From assembly GCA_017590115.1 (NCBI GenBank), contig JAGGNK010008337.1, positions 7,679,609 through 7,743,608 on the forward strand: a stretch of DNA of 64,000 nt, written 5' to 3'. The DNA comes from Montifringilla adamsi. Its lineage: Eukaryota > Chordata > Aves > Passeriformes > Passeridae. Of this stretch, positions 37,727 to 48,700 are shown piece after piece. The notes under the pieces were generated by a model. It saw nothing but the letters and a program-made list of their open reading frames with translations. It had not been told where the DNA came from and did no database searches. Made by a program: the position numbers and the translations under genes. Within the stretch, counting starts at the first letter, position 1. Each line of letters opens with the position of its first letter.

Positions 37727-39501
37727 CTAGTGTCAGAGAGAAAACAAACAGAGGGCATTAAGGATTTAGAAAACAAAGGTCTTACTTCCATTGAAATGGT
37801 GGCTCTTTTGCTCAGTCTATGAGACATTAAAACTGGTAAGATACTGGGCAAGGAAACACTGCATTTCAGCAGAAGCATTCTTATCCAATGTACTAAAAAA
37901 ATTACACAGTATCCTGTGAAAAATCAGACAGTTCCAGAGATGGTTACATGAAACCCCTCCAGTCAGGTTCTGTGCTGCAACCAAGAACAGCTTTACACCA
38001 GGAAACAGGCAGAGAGTAAAGTCAGGCATGAGCATCGCAGCAGGAGGAACAACAGGGTGTGCTCACGTGGTGCTGAACAGCATCTCACTGCATTAACAAG
38101 CACTAACACATCACCCAAACATCTGAACTCCTGAACTGTTTGCGTGCCAATGCTAATTTCTAAGCTGTATGTAAATCTTTCCTTTAAAATAATTCCAGCA
38201 ATCAACTTTCATAATTTAATACAAACAGTAATTAGTGAGTTAGAAGACTGACGTGTTTCAAGCTAATGGGAAGAAGCCCTTCTATTTTTTACCTATCACT
38301 TTTTTACTTATTTAAATTCACACTGTTATCCAAATACAAAGTGTACTTTGAAAAGAGAATATTCTGATGATCATTGCATTATTATTATTATTATTGGAAG
38401 TTTTAAGAAATCTTGACATAGACAACAGCTCCACACCTCCGCAGATCCTACCTCTGCCTCACCAAAACCACCATAAGGCAGAAAAAATACTGCACAACTA
38501 CCTTAATCTCTAAAGGCAGGAATTTCACATACGAGTCTTCCTAGTTTCCTACTCTGCTAACCACTGCAGAAATTCAAAAGCCTGTTAAACCCTCTTGGCA
38601 TCACTCACTGTCCGAGTGCACACTTTTATTCCATACTAGAAGTGAGGCCATTCACTCTATTTCCACTCCATCCCAAAGCAGCTCAGACCTCCATGTCGGA
38701 CAGGAGGATATAAACAGGGTCCACTCTGCATGGCTTGTACCAGGCTGCTTATCCCCCAGGAGCCCCTCTGCCCACACCTTTGGAGCTACTGCAGAGTTCT
38801 GTACAAAGACCTACATCTATTAAATCCACCTAAATCTGTTAAATCAATATAAAAGCAGGATCCAGGTTAAAAAAGACATGTATTACCATGTAAAACGCGT
38901 TTCTGTCATATTGGTGGAGTGTTCGTTAAGGCTGTCACCTGCTTAATCAAACTTTTTGTCCCAAGTCTTCTTAGCTACACCGGTAAAGTACTGCAGAAAG
39001 ACCTGTCTCTCTGTATCTAAATACACACATATATATGTATGTGCACACAGCAATATATCAAAATACAACCACTGCCCAGAAAGAAATGCTGTAGGTGTCA
39101 CACATTACTTTCTAAATTTGAATTATTCCTTACTGAAGGTTATTCACATGTCCAAAGCCACACATGTGCTCCTCTATGTTGGCTGCCATTAGGAAACTAA
39201 TGATCTATGAACTAATGAAGTGGTAACACCACTTCCCAAACAAACCAACAGTGCAGGGTTTACCAAGCAAGAATTTGACCAACTCTGTTCTCAAAAGGCG
39301 AGTTCTTAAGAAATCGGAATTTTACTCATGACAGGCCACAGAGCATGGGCTCCTAGGCACGGAGCTCTTCCATTTCCCTTACCCCAGCTGTGTTTGGCAC
39401 CGGGATCAGTGCAGCCTGGGAAGCACTGTGCCCATGCCCGGGGCAGTCAGGGCTCTGACCCCCATGCCTAGCGCATTAGTAGCAATAACAGAAAGCCTTA
39501 C
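37727..39501 (-). other. ENAH: ENAH intron
   Basis: 1.8 kb, GTAAGGC to CTGACACTAG. It contains a short (TTA)n microsatellite near 38379-38396. No other coding signal. Confidence 0.85.
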
Positions 39502-39612
39502 CCTGCTGGCTCGGAGCTTCAACCGGCTGAGAGGCTGCCTGCAAGACTGGCTCAGAAGCAGAGGAGTCTCCCAGCACAGAGTTTAGAGAGTTCTCAACAG
39601 AGGCAGGGGTAG
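39502..39612 (-). CDS. ENAH: ENAH constitutive part of the same exon (short form)
   Basis: Within the large exon the minus strand reads CTTCTCCCTCTGCAG|CTACC, an excellent acceptor. Use of it leaves 111 nt encoding (A)TPASVENSLNSVLGDSSAS and EPVLQAASQPVEAPSQQG. This equals the stretch that follows the LERER region in the standard mammalian protein as I remember it (…APASVETPLNSVLGDSS…). Frame is kept because both acceptors leave CT to complete a GCT alanine codon after the upstream G. Confidence 0.85.
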
Positions 39613-40302
39613 CTGCAGAGGGAGAAGGGAGAACACTAGGCTTGGATGAGGGAGTCGAGGCATTCGGGGAGTTGGGAGAAGGAGAAGCTTGAGGCCCAGA
39701 GAGTGACAGAGGCGGAAAGGAAGGCAGTGGGGGGGGAGGAGGTGGCGGAGGCGGCGTTGGACCTGAGGTAGAAGGTGAAGGAACCGGATAAGCCAGGTTT
39801 TCAGGAAGCCCGTTAGGAGCCGTGGGAGACGTGGACGGCTGGGTCGCCGCGTTGGAAGCCGACACCGGGAGGACGGGTCTCGGGCCAGTGGCTTTGCCTG
39901 GTGGGCTGCTTATCATGACTGGAGGAGACGGGGGCAGGGGGGCGAAACTGGGAGCGGCCCAGGCCGCGGGCTTGGTGCTGGGAGGCAGAGTGGCCGCGGC
40001 ACCGACGGGAGAGGGGGGCCGAGAGCTTTTGTTGAGCGGACGAGGAACCGTAGCGTAATGGGGGAGAACGGGGTGGAAAGCTGAGCCTAGGGATGTAGCA
40101 AAACGTGATGCAGAGTGCCTTAGAGGCGGTGTAGGGGGAGTGGAAGTCGGTGGTGCAGAAGTCACTACAGCGTACTCCGGTGTGGCCTCGGCCATTGGTG
40201 CTGAGACTGCTTTTGCATATGATGGAGGAGGTGCTGAAGGAGGCTGGCAACTGGAGTATTCAGGAAGTGGAGTGCTATACGGGGAGTTGTCGAAAGATGG
40301 AG
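39502..40302 (-). CDS. ENAH: ENAH large neural/proline-rich exon (long form)
   Basis: 801 nt (267 codons) without a stop, opening with (A)PSFDNSPYSTPLPEY. It includes PPSYAKAVSAP, HPVLPHYATVPRPLNK, MISSPPGKATGPRPVLPV and a P10 run before LPSFPPL. It ends DSSASEPVLQAASQPVEAP and SQQG. It corresponds to the large insert that distinguishes the roughly 140-kDa neuronal Mena isoform in mouse and the neural forms of chicken Avena. The acceptor is TCTGTCCAG and the donor is CAGG|GTAAGG. The exon is phase 1 at both ends. A second, internal acceptor at 39613 divides it into a 690-nt optional part and a 111-nt constitutive part. Confidence 0.95.
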
Positions 40303-41505
40303 CTGGACAGAAGATGGAAAGCAGCAGCAAAGGCAGGATAAAAAAAGGAGAAAGAGAAAAAGGGAGCTAATGAAGCAACAAAACCAGCATTCAAACAAAA
40401 TGTAAAAACGTAGACTACAGTTAGTACCAGAGGATTAGGCACAAGTGAAAATACTGTTAGGAAAGTTTTACATATTATCAACAGCTGCTCTTAAATTTTA
40501 CCAACTCTTTTTGTGCCAACATTTGAATTTACAAGTACGTTCTAGAGAAAGTTTCTCAAATCCCATCTGTGAGATGGGTTAGATATACGGTTGAGCAATC
40601 AGTCTTTTACCAGCTTTTATCTTCTTGTTTGGTTGCAAACTGCAAGCAAAGGTGTTGATCTTAACATTTGTTTCAACTCCACTAATAAAACTCCTACTAT
40701 AGGCAGCAAGTGTCATCTCTCTATTCCCCAGAAAAAGCTGCATAGCAAATATTGAAAGTACTGGGAATAAAACTACCGATAAAATCCTCTGCTCTAAAAT
40801 GACTTACATAGTATTCCTTGACTTTCACCATGAGCTGACTTATGTAAATTGAGTTTGAGACTGAAGAACAACCAAGCGCTTGACTAATGTTCCATTATAT
40901 TACCAAAATGAGAAAGCTTTCAGTTATCACTGGATACATTTCCACAGGCAGTGCATTATCTTATCTACAAATACATACAACACATTTCACTGAAATGTTA
41001 CTACAATAATAGATTAAGCAAGACTTCAGACTGAAAAGCACTTCTCACACTAGTACTTTGCCTTATATAGCAACATACCTTCTATGCTAACACACTCAAC
41101 CTGATACCTTTTAGGGGTTTTTTTCCCCCAACTTATGTAAGGACAATACATTTGTTGAACAGAGCAAACAATGATATTTAGAAAGTTTAACTCATCACAC
41201 TTCAACCAACGTTGGAGGTGCCCAAAATGATTCAAGTTCTTCCACGCTATCAGAGAGTATGGCAACGGAGTGAGCAAAGAATGCAAAAAAATTTATTTTA
41301 GAATTAATGGAAAATTATGACAGGAAAGTCAAATATCTTGGACTTCTTGCCATAAAAAAGGGAATTCCAGTGAAACAAAGCCTGAAATACTGCCTGTTGC
41401 TACACAGCTGTACACACTTGCCATTTGTTGGTTCTCTCACACTCCATCACCCAAACACAAAGAGCAGTCTGATGGTAGAACACGCTTGGGTTTTGAAATT
41501 CTTAC
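40303..41505 (-). other. ENAH: ENAH intron
   Basis: 1.2 kb, GTAAGAATTTC to CTTCTGTCCAG, AT-rich and without other recognised content. Confidence 0.85.
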
Positions 41506-41825
41506 CAGCATTTGAAATTCTTCTCTCTCTTTCCCATTCCAACTGTTCCCTTTCCAACTGTTCTTGCCGTTCTCTTTCTTGCCTCTCCCGTTCGAGCCGT
41601 TCCAGTCTCTCGCGGTCCTGCCTCTCCTTCTCTTGTCTCTCCCTTTCCAGGCGCTCTTGCCGTTCCCTTTCCTGCCGTTCTCTCTCCAGCTGCTCCTGCT
41701 CCAGGCGCTCTCTTTCCAGTCTTTCCCTTTCCAGCCTCTCTCTCTCCAGCCTCTCCCGTTCCATCCGTTCACGATCCAGCCTCTCCCGTTCCAGCTCCTT
41801 CTGCCTCTGTTGCTCTTGCAACTGT
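41506..41825 (-). CDS. ENAH: ENAH LERER-repeat coiled-coil exon
   Basis: 320 nt. It begins (R)QLQEQQRQKELERERLDR and continues as uninterrupted LERER/QERER pentad repeats to ERERRISNA. This is the LERER domain unique to Mena among vertebrate Ena/VASP proteins; it forms a charged helix reported to bind alpha5 integrin. The acceptor is CCATTGCAG and the donor is GCTG|GTAAGA. It is entered in phase 2 and left in phase 1. The first base completes an arginine codon from exon 4, or a serine codon from the candidate alternative first exon at 52289. Confidence 0.97.
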
Positions 41826-42649
41826 CTGCAATGGTGAGAAAAGGAAAGAGACTAAGCTGCAAAGGGAAAACCAAAAGCATCAGGCAACTGCTCAAAGGAC
41901 AAGGAGATGAACTAATCAACGATCCTGGCAGCAGCGAGAACAAAAGCACAGCATTTGTACCTACCTGGAAGTCTTAATCCTAACACGCCACTTTTCTGAG
42001 CTGGATAATAGTTTTATTATGTTTACAGTAAAAAGAATCATATATCTGATTTCCTCTTAACTAATTGAACATTCTGAGAGACAGACTTCAAGAGGTAAGA
42101 ATAGAAAGCTGATGCTGCTAATTTACTAACTGATACAATCTTCCCAGTTTGGGATATGGAGTTACATTTGTTCTTTGCACGGTATTTTATACTCAAAGCA
42201 GTGAATAGAAGTACAGTGAAATAGCAGTAACACAAACACTCATTAAAAAAAATAAACACCTCAAATAAATTATGGTTTTTGGATTAACTAGTCGGGTAGA
42301 ATTTATCCATATTTTACAGAAGCATCAACATGCACACGTGTCCATCCCCACTTGCATCTTAACAGACACACACACACAGCTGAACTGGCAAGAACACGAG
42401 AACAACCTGAAGGCACAGGAAAAATGGACATGGTCAAAAAAATCCAGGGTGCAGCAGCCAAGGAAACACTGCAGGGAGCTGGCAGGGTTTCCAGCTCATG
42501 GGAGGCTTTGCAAAGCAAAGCAGAGAGGGGGAAGATGTGAAGAGGAGGAAAACAAGTAAAAGCCAGGCAGTGGAAATACCCTAAGGGTAAGAAGAAACCT
42601 TGCAGAATTCTCTGCCAGAGCCACTGGGTTGGCTGAAAAGACTTTCCTG

Positions 42650-42668
42650 AAAAAAAAAAAAAAAAAAA
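42650..42668 (+). repeat. A19 homopolymer
   Basis: Nineteen consecutive A on the plus strand (T19 in the ENAH transcript sense). Confidence 0.9.
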
Positions 42669-44399
42669 GGCAGTGGGAAAAGCTATATACCACCTGTCTG
42701 ATCCTTTCTTCTCAATTTGTTCTATATTTTCTTTAGGGTTTTTTAGAGCTTTTAAAAAATATTTATCTTCCTATTTGGTTAAAACACAGCTTCTTGATTT
42801 TCAAAGCTTTTTCATCTCTTGGGGATAACTCAGTGATGAAACAAAAATTAGGCTGATCCTCCTCCCAGCTGTGGCCAGTATGTTCCTGTCAGTACACAAC
42901 ACTGAAAATGTTCCTAGTTGTTGTTCTCTATTTAATTCTTGTTAAAAAAAAAAAACCAAACCAAACCAAAACCAAAAACATTACAGTTAGAAAGAAAATC
43001 TTGTCTACAAAGCACAGAGCCATTTTTTCTGCCATGTTTCAGATGCAAACTGATGACAGCATCTCAACAAACACAAAGCACAGCCAGCTCTTAACTACAA
43101 AGCAGAGAGAAGACCTGAATTTTGACACCTCAAGCTACCAGATGTGTGTTTTCTATACTACGCCACTGGGCAATTTAATTTGGACAATGATTGGCAATAT
43201 TATGTTGTATATGTAGAGTCATAAGGACAGAATTCTGAAAAGGAAAGGAACTTCAGCTCTTTCACTCCTTTCCATGCCCAGAAAATACCAACATCACTGC
43301 AAACTCCAGTCCATGAACTGTTGTTATTGAAATCCATTCAATTTTCAGACCATTGTTTTTCCTTTACAGACAAAAAAAATATAAATTTTGAAATTTCATT
43401 ATTTCTATAACAAAATAAGTTCCTGTTATGCACAACAAAATGACTTTTTTCACTACTTAACTCATTACCCAACAGAAATAAAAAACCTGCTTTGCTCCTT
43501 TACCATTTCTTCCTTCAGCCTTATATAAACCAAAGGTGTAAGAGCAGTCACTAGGAAACCAGAGCTGCAACCCAGCTTGTTAAATGACTTTTAGCATCTC
43601 AAGTCCACTAAAAAGTCTGGTGATTGACCCATACATATTTGGGACCAGTAGAGGAGTTCTATAAATGTTAATATAATACAATATAATATAATGACTATAA
43701 TAAACCACAGAAATATTACTTTAATACCTCCAAGAGATATTAAAAATATTTTTGATGTTACAGTTTTGCTTGTTCTGTGCAAAACAAATTTGACTATGTG
43801 CTCTTTTTTCCCCTCAGATAAAACCTATTACTAGAGGGAAACAGGGTTTTCATCAAGGCTAACTTCAGCTTGGTCACGTTAAAATTATTCTTCTTTTTTC
43901 ATAAAGGAGAGGTGGATGCACATGTTTGTATCTAAAAGACTGTTCAGAGCAGAAAACAACACTGACAGACTCCAAAGCAGCTTTGTTTATTTTCGTCATT
44001 CTTTTGCACTCATTTGCCAGAAATGAGCATATTCTACCTAGAAATGTACACTCTGTTCATCCTAAACCTAAAATGTAGATATGGCATTTGGGATCATAAA
44101 CATTTCACGTTATATTTAGCTTATAATACTGGAAGGTATCAATTCCCTGGGTTTAACAACACATCAAGCAACTGCCAGAAAATTTATTTTGCTTAAGTTC
44201 TCCATTTCTTCCCAGAAATAGAAGCTCAATATAGGTCACTCCTCACACAAGGGCAGCATTGCCAAGGCTGTTTTGCAATGAGCCATACCAAGAGCTCTGC
44301 CATAATTTCGTGTTTCCATAAGCAACTTGGAAAGGAAACAGCAAGGTGCTCATCATAAAGCTCCTTAATATTTAGTTATTTAGGGCAGCAAGGATGATG

Positions 44400-45100
44400 G
44401 CTGATTATGAAGAATTACTGATGGATCGTCTAATTCCAACTAACCTGGGAATAAAATTGGCAAATAAAACTCAACTGAAGTGAAGCAGGGTAGAGAGGTG
44501 GAAATATCTGCTAAATGAATTTACAGAGTGCTGGACTTTGGGCTGCCTATGGACCCAGGAGTGAGATTTAAGGGTTACAACAGGCAGCTCTACAACAACA
44601 TCCATTCACTGATGTGTCCTGTCCAAAAACCTCAACCAGATGCTAGACAAGAAGAAAGGATTATGGAGCAGTACAGAAATAGCACCACCCTGCCTCACAA
44701 TCCCTGCATCCCTGCTCCCACCTCAAAACAGGGAGAACAGCAGAACTGAAAAGATTCGAAGAGCAGCAGAAAACTGTTACCAAATGTACCCAACACCTTC
44801 CATTCAAAAATAATTTAGAAAGCTGTAATTCTGCATTCTGGGAAAGACAACTGGAGCTGTATGAAATCCTGAGTGGGATTTCATACCCACTGGGGACATG
44901 TGATGGGGACACCCCTTCACAACAGCTGGGAGGGAAGAGTGGATGCAAATAACGAGAGCACAGCTCAAAAAGAAAAGAGCAGCCCTGCACATCAGGCAGA
45001 TGAGCTATGGAACTCCTTGCCAGAGTGATTCAAAGAAAAAGCAGGAAAAAGCCCACAGGGAAAAAAACCCCAAACCAACAACCATGGGAAATCATTTAGA
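44400..45100. repeat. Possible old dispersed repeat
   Basis: The phrase GAGCTATGGAACTCCTTGCC near 45001 and its surroundings resemble a degenerate interspersed repeat I associate with bird and other amniote genomes. I cannot name the family or set limits. It may equally be unique intronic sequence. Confidence 0.25.
44859..44886. repeat. 11-bp inverted repeat
   Basis: Arms 44859-44869 (GTATGAAATCC) and 44876-44886 are exact reverse complements around six bases. Repeats of this size occur by chance at this scale. Confidence 0.85.
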
Positions 45101-45404
45101 AAACAGAAACTCCATCATGCAGAAGCTGTTGAACCAAGGGATGCCCAGAGGATGGGAGACCATCAGAGGGAAGCATCCCAGGTGTTTGGCCTGGCCCAGA
45201 AGGGTTTGTGCCATAAGAAAATGCATCTAAGTGTTTAAATTTAGTCTGAAGCAAAAATTATTTCAACTGGCAATGAACACTATCAAATTACATTGGCTAA
45301 ATAAGATTGAGATGAAAGACAGTGAAATAACCACTTTTATCCACACAGGACCTGAATAACAAAGTACTCATTATTTAGTAATATTGAGTAAGGCAGTATT
45401 TAGC

Positions 45405-45422
45405 TTTTTTTTTTTTTTTTTT
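45405..45422 (+). repeat. T18 homopolymer
   Basis: Eighteen consecutive T on the plus strand, 260 bp before the A41 run of opposite polarity. Confidence 0.9.
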
Positions 45423-45679
45423 GGTATAAGAATCCCCATTTCCCATTTCTTCAGAAAATAAAAGGAATAAACCCAGAATTTTTTGCCAGGAACAAAGTTA
45501 AGCACTTTGCTTACAGTACAAAAGCTGTACCAAGAGAGGGCAGCAAAATGCCTCGCAAGCATATCTTATACATATGAGATTAAATACACCATTGTTGAGA
45601 ATACTTTCTCATCACATGTCACTGAAACATCCCTTTGTCAACAAAGAAGACAAAAAAAGAAGCCAAACCAACATGCAAA

Positions 45680-45680
<1 letters not shown>

Positions 45681-45721
<41 letters not shown>
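45681..45721 (+). repeat. A41 homopolymer
   Basis: Forty-one consecutive A (T41 in the transcript sense), set in A-rich sequence (ACATGCAAAC before, ACAACCAAAAAACCC after). No attached retrocopy or target duplication is recognised. Confidence 0.9.
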
Positions 45722-45722
<1 letters not shown>

Positions 45723-48700
45723 AACCAAAAAACCCACACCTCATAACTCACTACACTTCTGCTGTCATTTTAACAATTTTAATAAAGCTTTTGAATAGCA
45801 AACCAAAACGTGCACAGGTCAGAAGATCAGTATGCCAGTAATGCAATCAAGTTGCTTTAACACATCTTAATAAGCAAGGAAGAATTCCATAAGCTACACA
45901 CTAGATCTTAGCAAGTGTTACAGTTGTAGCTAAAAAAGATTAAAATCACATTGGATTATTCCAAACAAAGAAAAAATGGCATTAAATCCCTCTGGTTTGG
46001 TTTAGCTAGCATTAGATAGTATAATTTTATTTTTATATTTTTTCAGAGATCAAAATTATATTAGACAAGAGCATTAGCAGATGAAGGAGAGTCATCACAC
46101 ATCAATTAAAGTACATCTGAATGTCAAGACTGGTAACTCAAGAACCTTGTGAAAGCAATACCTGAAAATCCTTCAGTCTCAGAAAGCACATCTGGCCACC
46201 AGGACAACTTTTGAAAAAGCTAAAGAGATACTCAAAAATGCCCCAGAGAGCTGTCTTGTAGTGAAATGCTTGTTATGCAAAGACAAAGTGATTATTCTAT
46301 TTTAGAAGTGTGATTTATTCAATCTAGGAGCTAATTTACATGAAACAGCTGAGCCTGCTGTAGAACTGTACATGTCAGTCTCACACAAGGTACTGTTACT
46401 CACGTTTAGATTCAGAGTAACTTCAGAATCTCAGAATAGCTGGTAGCTTTATCACAGTGACTGCTCATGACACTTTCTTTGTGGATTTTAATTAGCTTCA
46501 TGTCAAAAGCATTTTGGGAAACTTCACTTTGGGGTGTTTTGGGAGAGGCTCTTGGTTACTTTTTTTTGGTGGTGCTGTTTTTAAATTAGCTTACTTTAAT
46601 ACTGCACCAGCTTTTAAAATTATTTCCCCTCTTGTCCTTATATTTTTGTCCAGTTAAGGAGATACTGGGAGATACCATCTGAGGATAAAGAAAGAATCAT
46701 ATTTACAATACTAACTCGTGACTTAATATGAGCATTAATCCTGCAGTTCTCTGGGCAGCCAAGCAGCAGGAGCATGACTACATTCTTGAAATAACACACA
46801 GGGGGAAAAAAATGCAATGAGCAGAATTAAGCACACACTGTTGCATCCCTGCTGAAAAAAATCCCCCCACACTCTGTGATGGTTACGGTGTTTAGAATTT
46901 CTCCTACACCACAACTGCAAAACAGAATTGCAGCTAATTTACTTAGCCAGGTACACACAAAGCCTTCCTGGCTTGCTCTTGATCATAAAAAGGAATAACA
47001 ATTAAGCAGTCCTGCTGTCTCAGCTCCTGTTGTTATATGAAATGAGCCAGCACCACATGCACACTGAGATCACTTTCCACTTAGCAAGTAGCATCACCTC
47101 ATTCAAACCCCTGTGTGTGTGATGGGTGACTAGGAAGCCATCTCAAATTAATACTATCCATTATTTTTGATCTGTATTGGGGAGGGGGAAGGGAACAGAT
47201 GGGTTTTTTAACTTCTGCTCCTGAAGGTGAATGACTGTGAGATCCTCTGGGCCTTTTGCTGAAGACCTCAACATAGTCAATCAAAAGAATGGAGCCCTCG
47301 GTTAATTCTCTTAAAATATGGCCATTACCATACAGGTTGAAGAGAAGACAAAGATCTCAACCAGATTAAGAAACATCCGTGTTTACTGGTAAAACTGTAA
47401 TATTCTGTTTCAGAGCAGACTTAATAGCCAGAGGGAAACTGTCCTTTCCTGAGACACTTTACACATCTAAGCCTCCATATCTGTCACCTGCAGCAGAGTT
47501 ACTGGATTTGTGGAAACACTCCTTCCACCAGAGCAAGGGTGCCTTGACACATGAGGAAACTCCAACTGTGTCAAAACCCAGAGCTTCTGTCACAAGGGCA
47601 CCAAGAGAAAAAAACCCCATGAGTAACAAATCCAGAGCTGAAACAGTTTGCAAAAGCAAAGAGCTGCCTGCTCTGGTAGGTCACCTTGCTTCCTCAAGTG
47701 GAAGTTGTGCTGTACATTCACATAAATCTTCAGGATTCTAACACTAGCTTGCTTTGCTCTTGGCTGTGAGATCAAGCCATTACATTTCTTCCTAAAAAGA
47801 TGATAGGAAACTACACTGAGAAGCCCATATATCAACCTGAATAACAGAGTTCAGCCACGAACCTGGAAGGCTTCTTGTCACAAAGCCAGATACATTAAAA
47901 ACAGAGGTATTTCCATGAACAGTACAAAGGCATCTTTGTACCACATCCAAATTCAGGAGGCACTGAGCTGACAGACATTCGAAGATGAACAGAAACTTGT
48001 TTGAAGTGTTTAATTTTAAAACTCACTATAGAAAACAAAGATCCAAGACAAAGCCTGCAGAAAACAAAATATCTGGAGGAACAGACTTGACTGAAGTAAT
48101 TGCTGCATTGAATGAAGAGGTCAGCTGGAGGCTGATAATTCATAATATTTGACAGCTGTTAGTTGTCATTTATGAACACACCAATTTCATATTTCATTCT
48201 TGGCAGAAAAACTGTGTGTCAAAGTAGGGCATCAAATCACTCAAAGATCAATATGAACATTATCCCTGTTTTGTTTGCTTAAAGATACAAAAACAAGGCA
48301 AATGAGGGAGAAAAACAAAATTCAATATGTGTATTGAAAGAAGACACCAAAAACCATCACTTGAGTTATTAAAAAACAACATGGACTTAAAAACATACAA
48401 TTGAGGGGAGATTTTCTGTGTTTTTCATGGTGGTTTTTTTTTTTGCTTTTTTTGAAAAATAGTTTCTTGCTTGTGCTGGTACTTTTTCTAAAATGACAAA
48501 GTCTGTCAGAAGAGAGACATAAGGATGACACCCAGAAGGCAGCATGAAGGCTGCCAGACTATTGCTGGCTTCAAATATTGCAACAATATTCTGCACTTAT
48601 TGTTCTGAAAATTTCATTAAGGCAATCAGTGTAAGAAACCAAATGTGGTTCTAAGAAAGTACTCAACAGTGTATGCATTTTTCTTTCTGTGCTTCACTAG

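Noticed and set aside
37438..37822. Gly-rich plus-strand frames opposite the proline core
   Set aside because: Antisense of the (CCN)n proline codons. The minus-strand frame has matching splice sites and phases.
41512..41977. Plus-strand Ser/Pro/Leu-rich open frames opposite the LERER exon
   Set aside because: They are antisense shadows of the repetitive LERER coding sequence.
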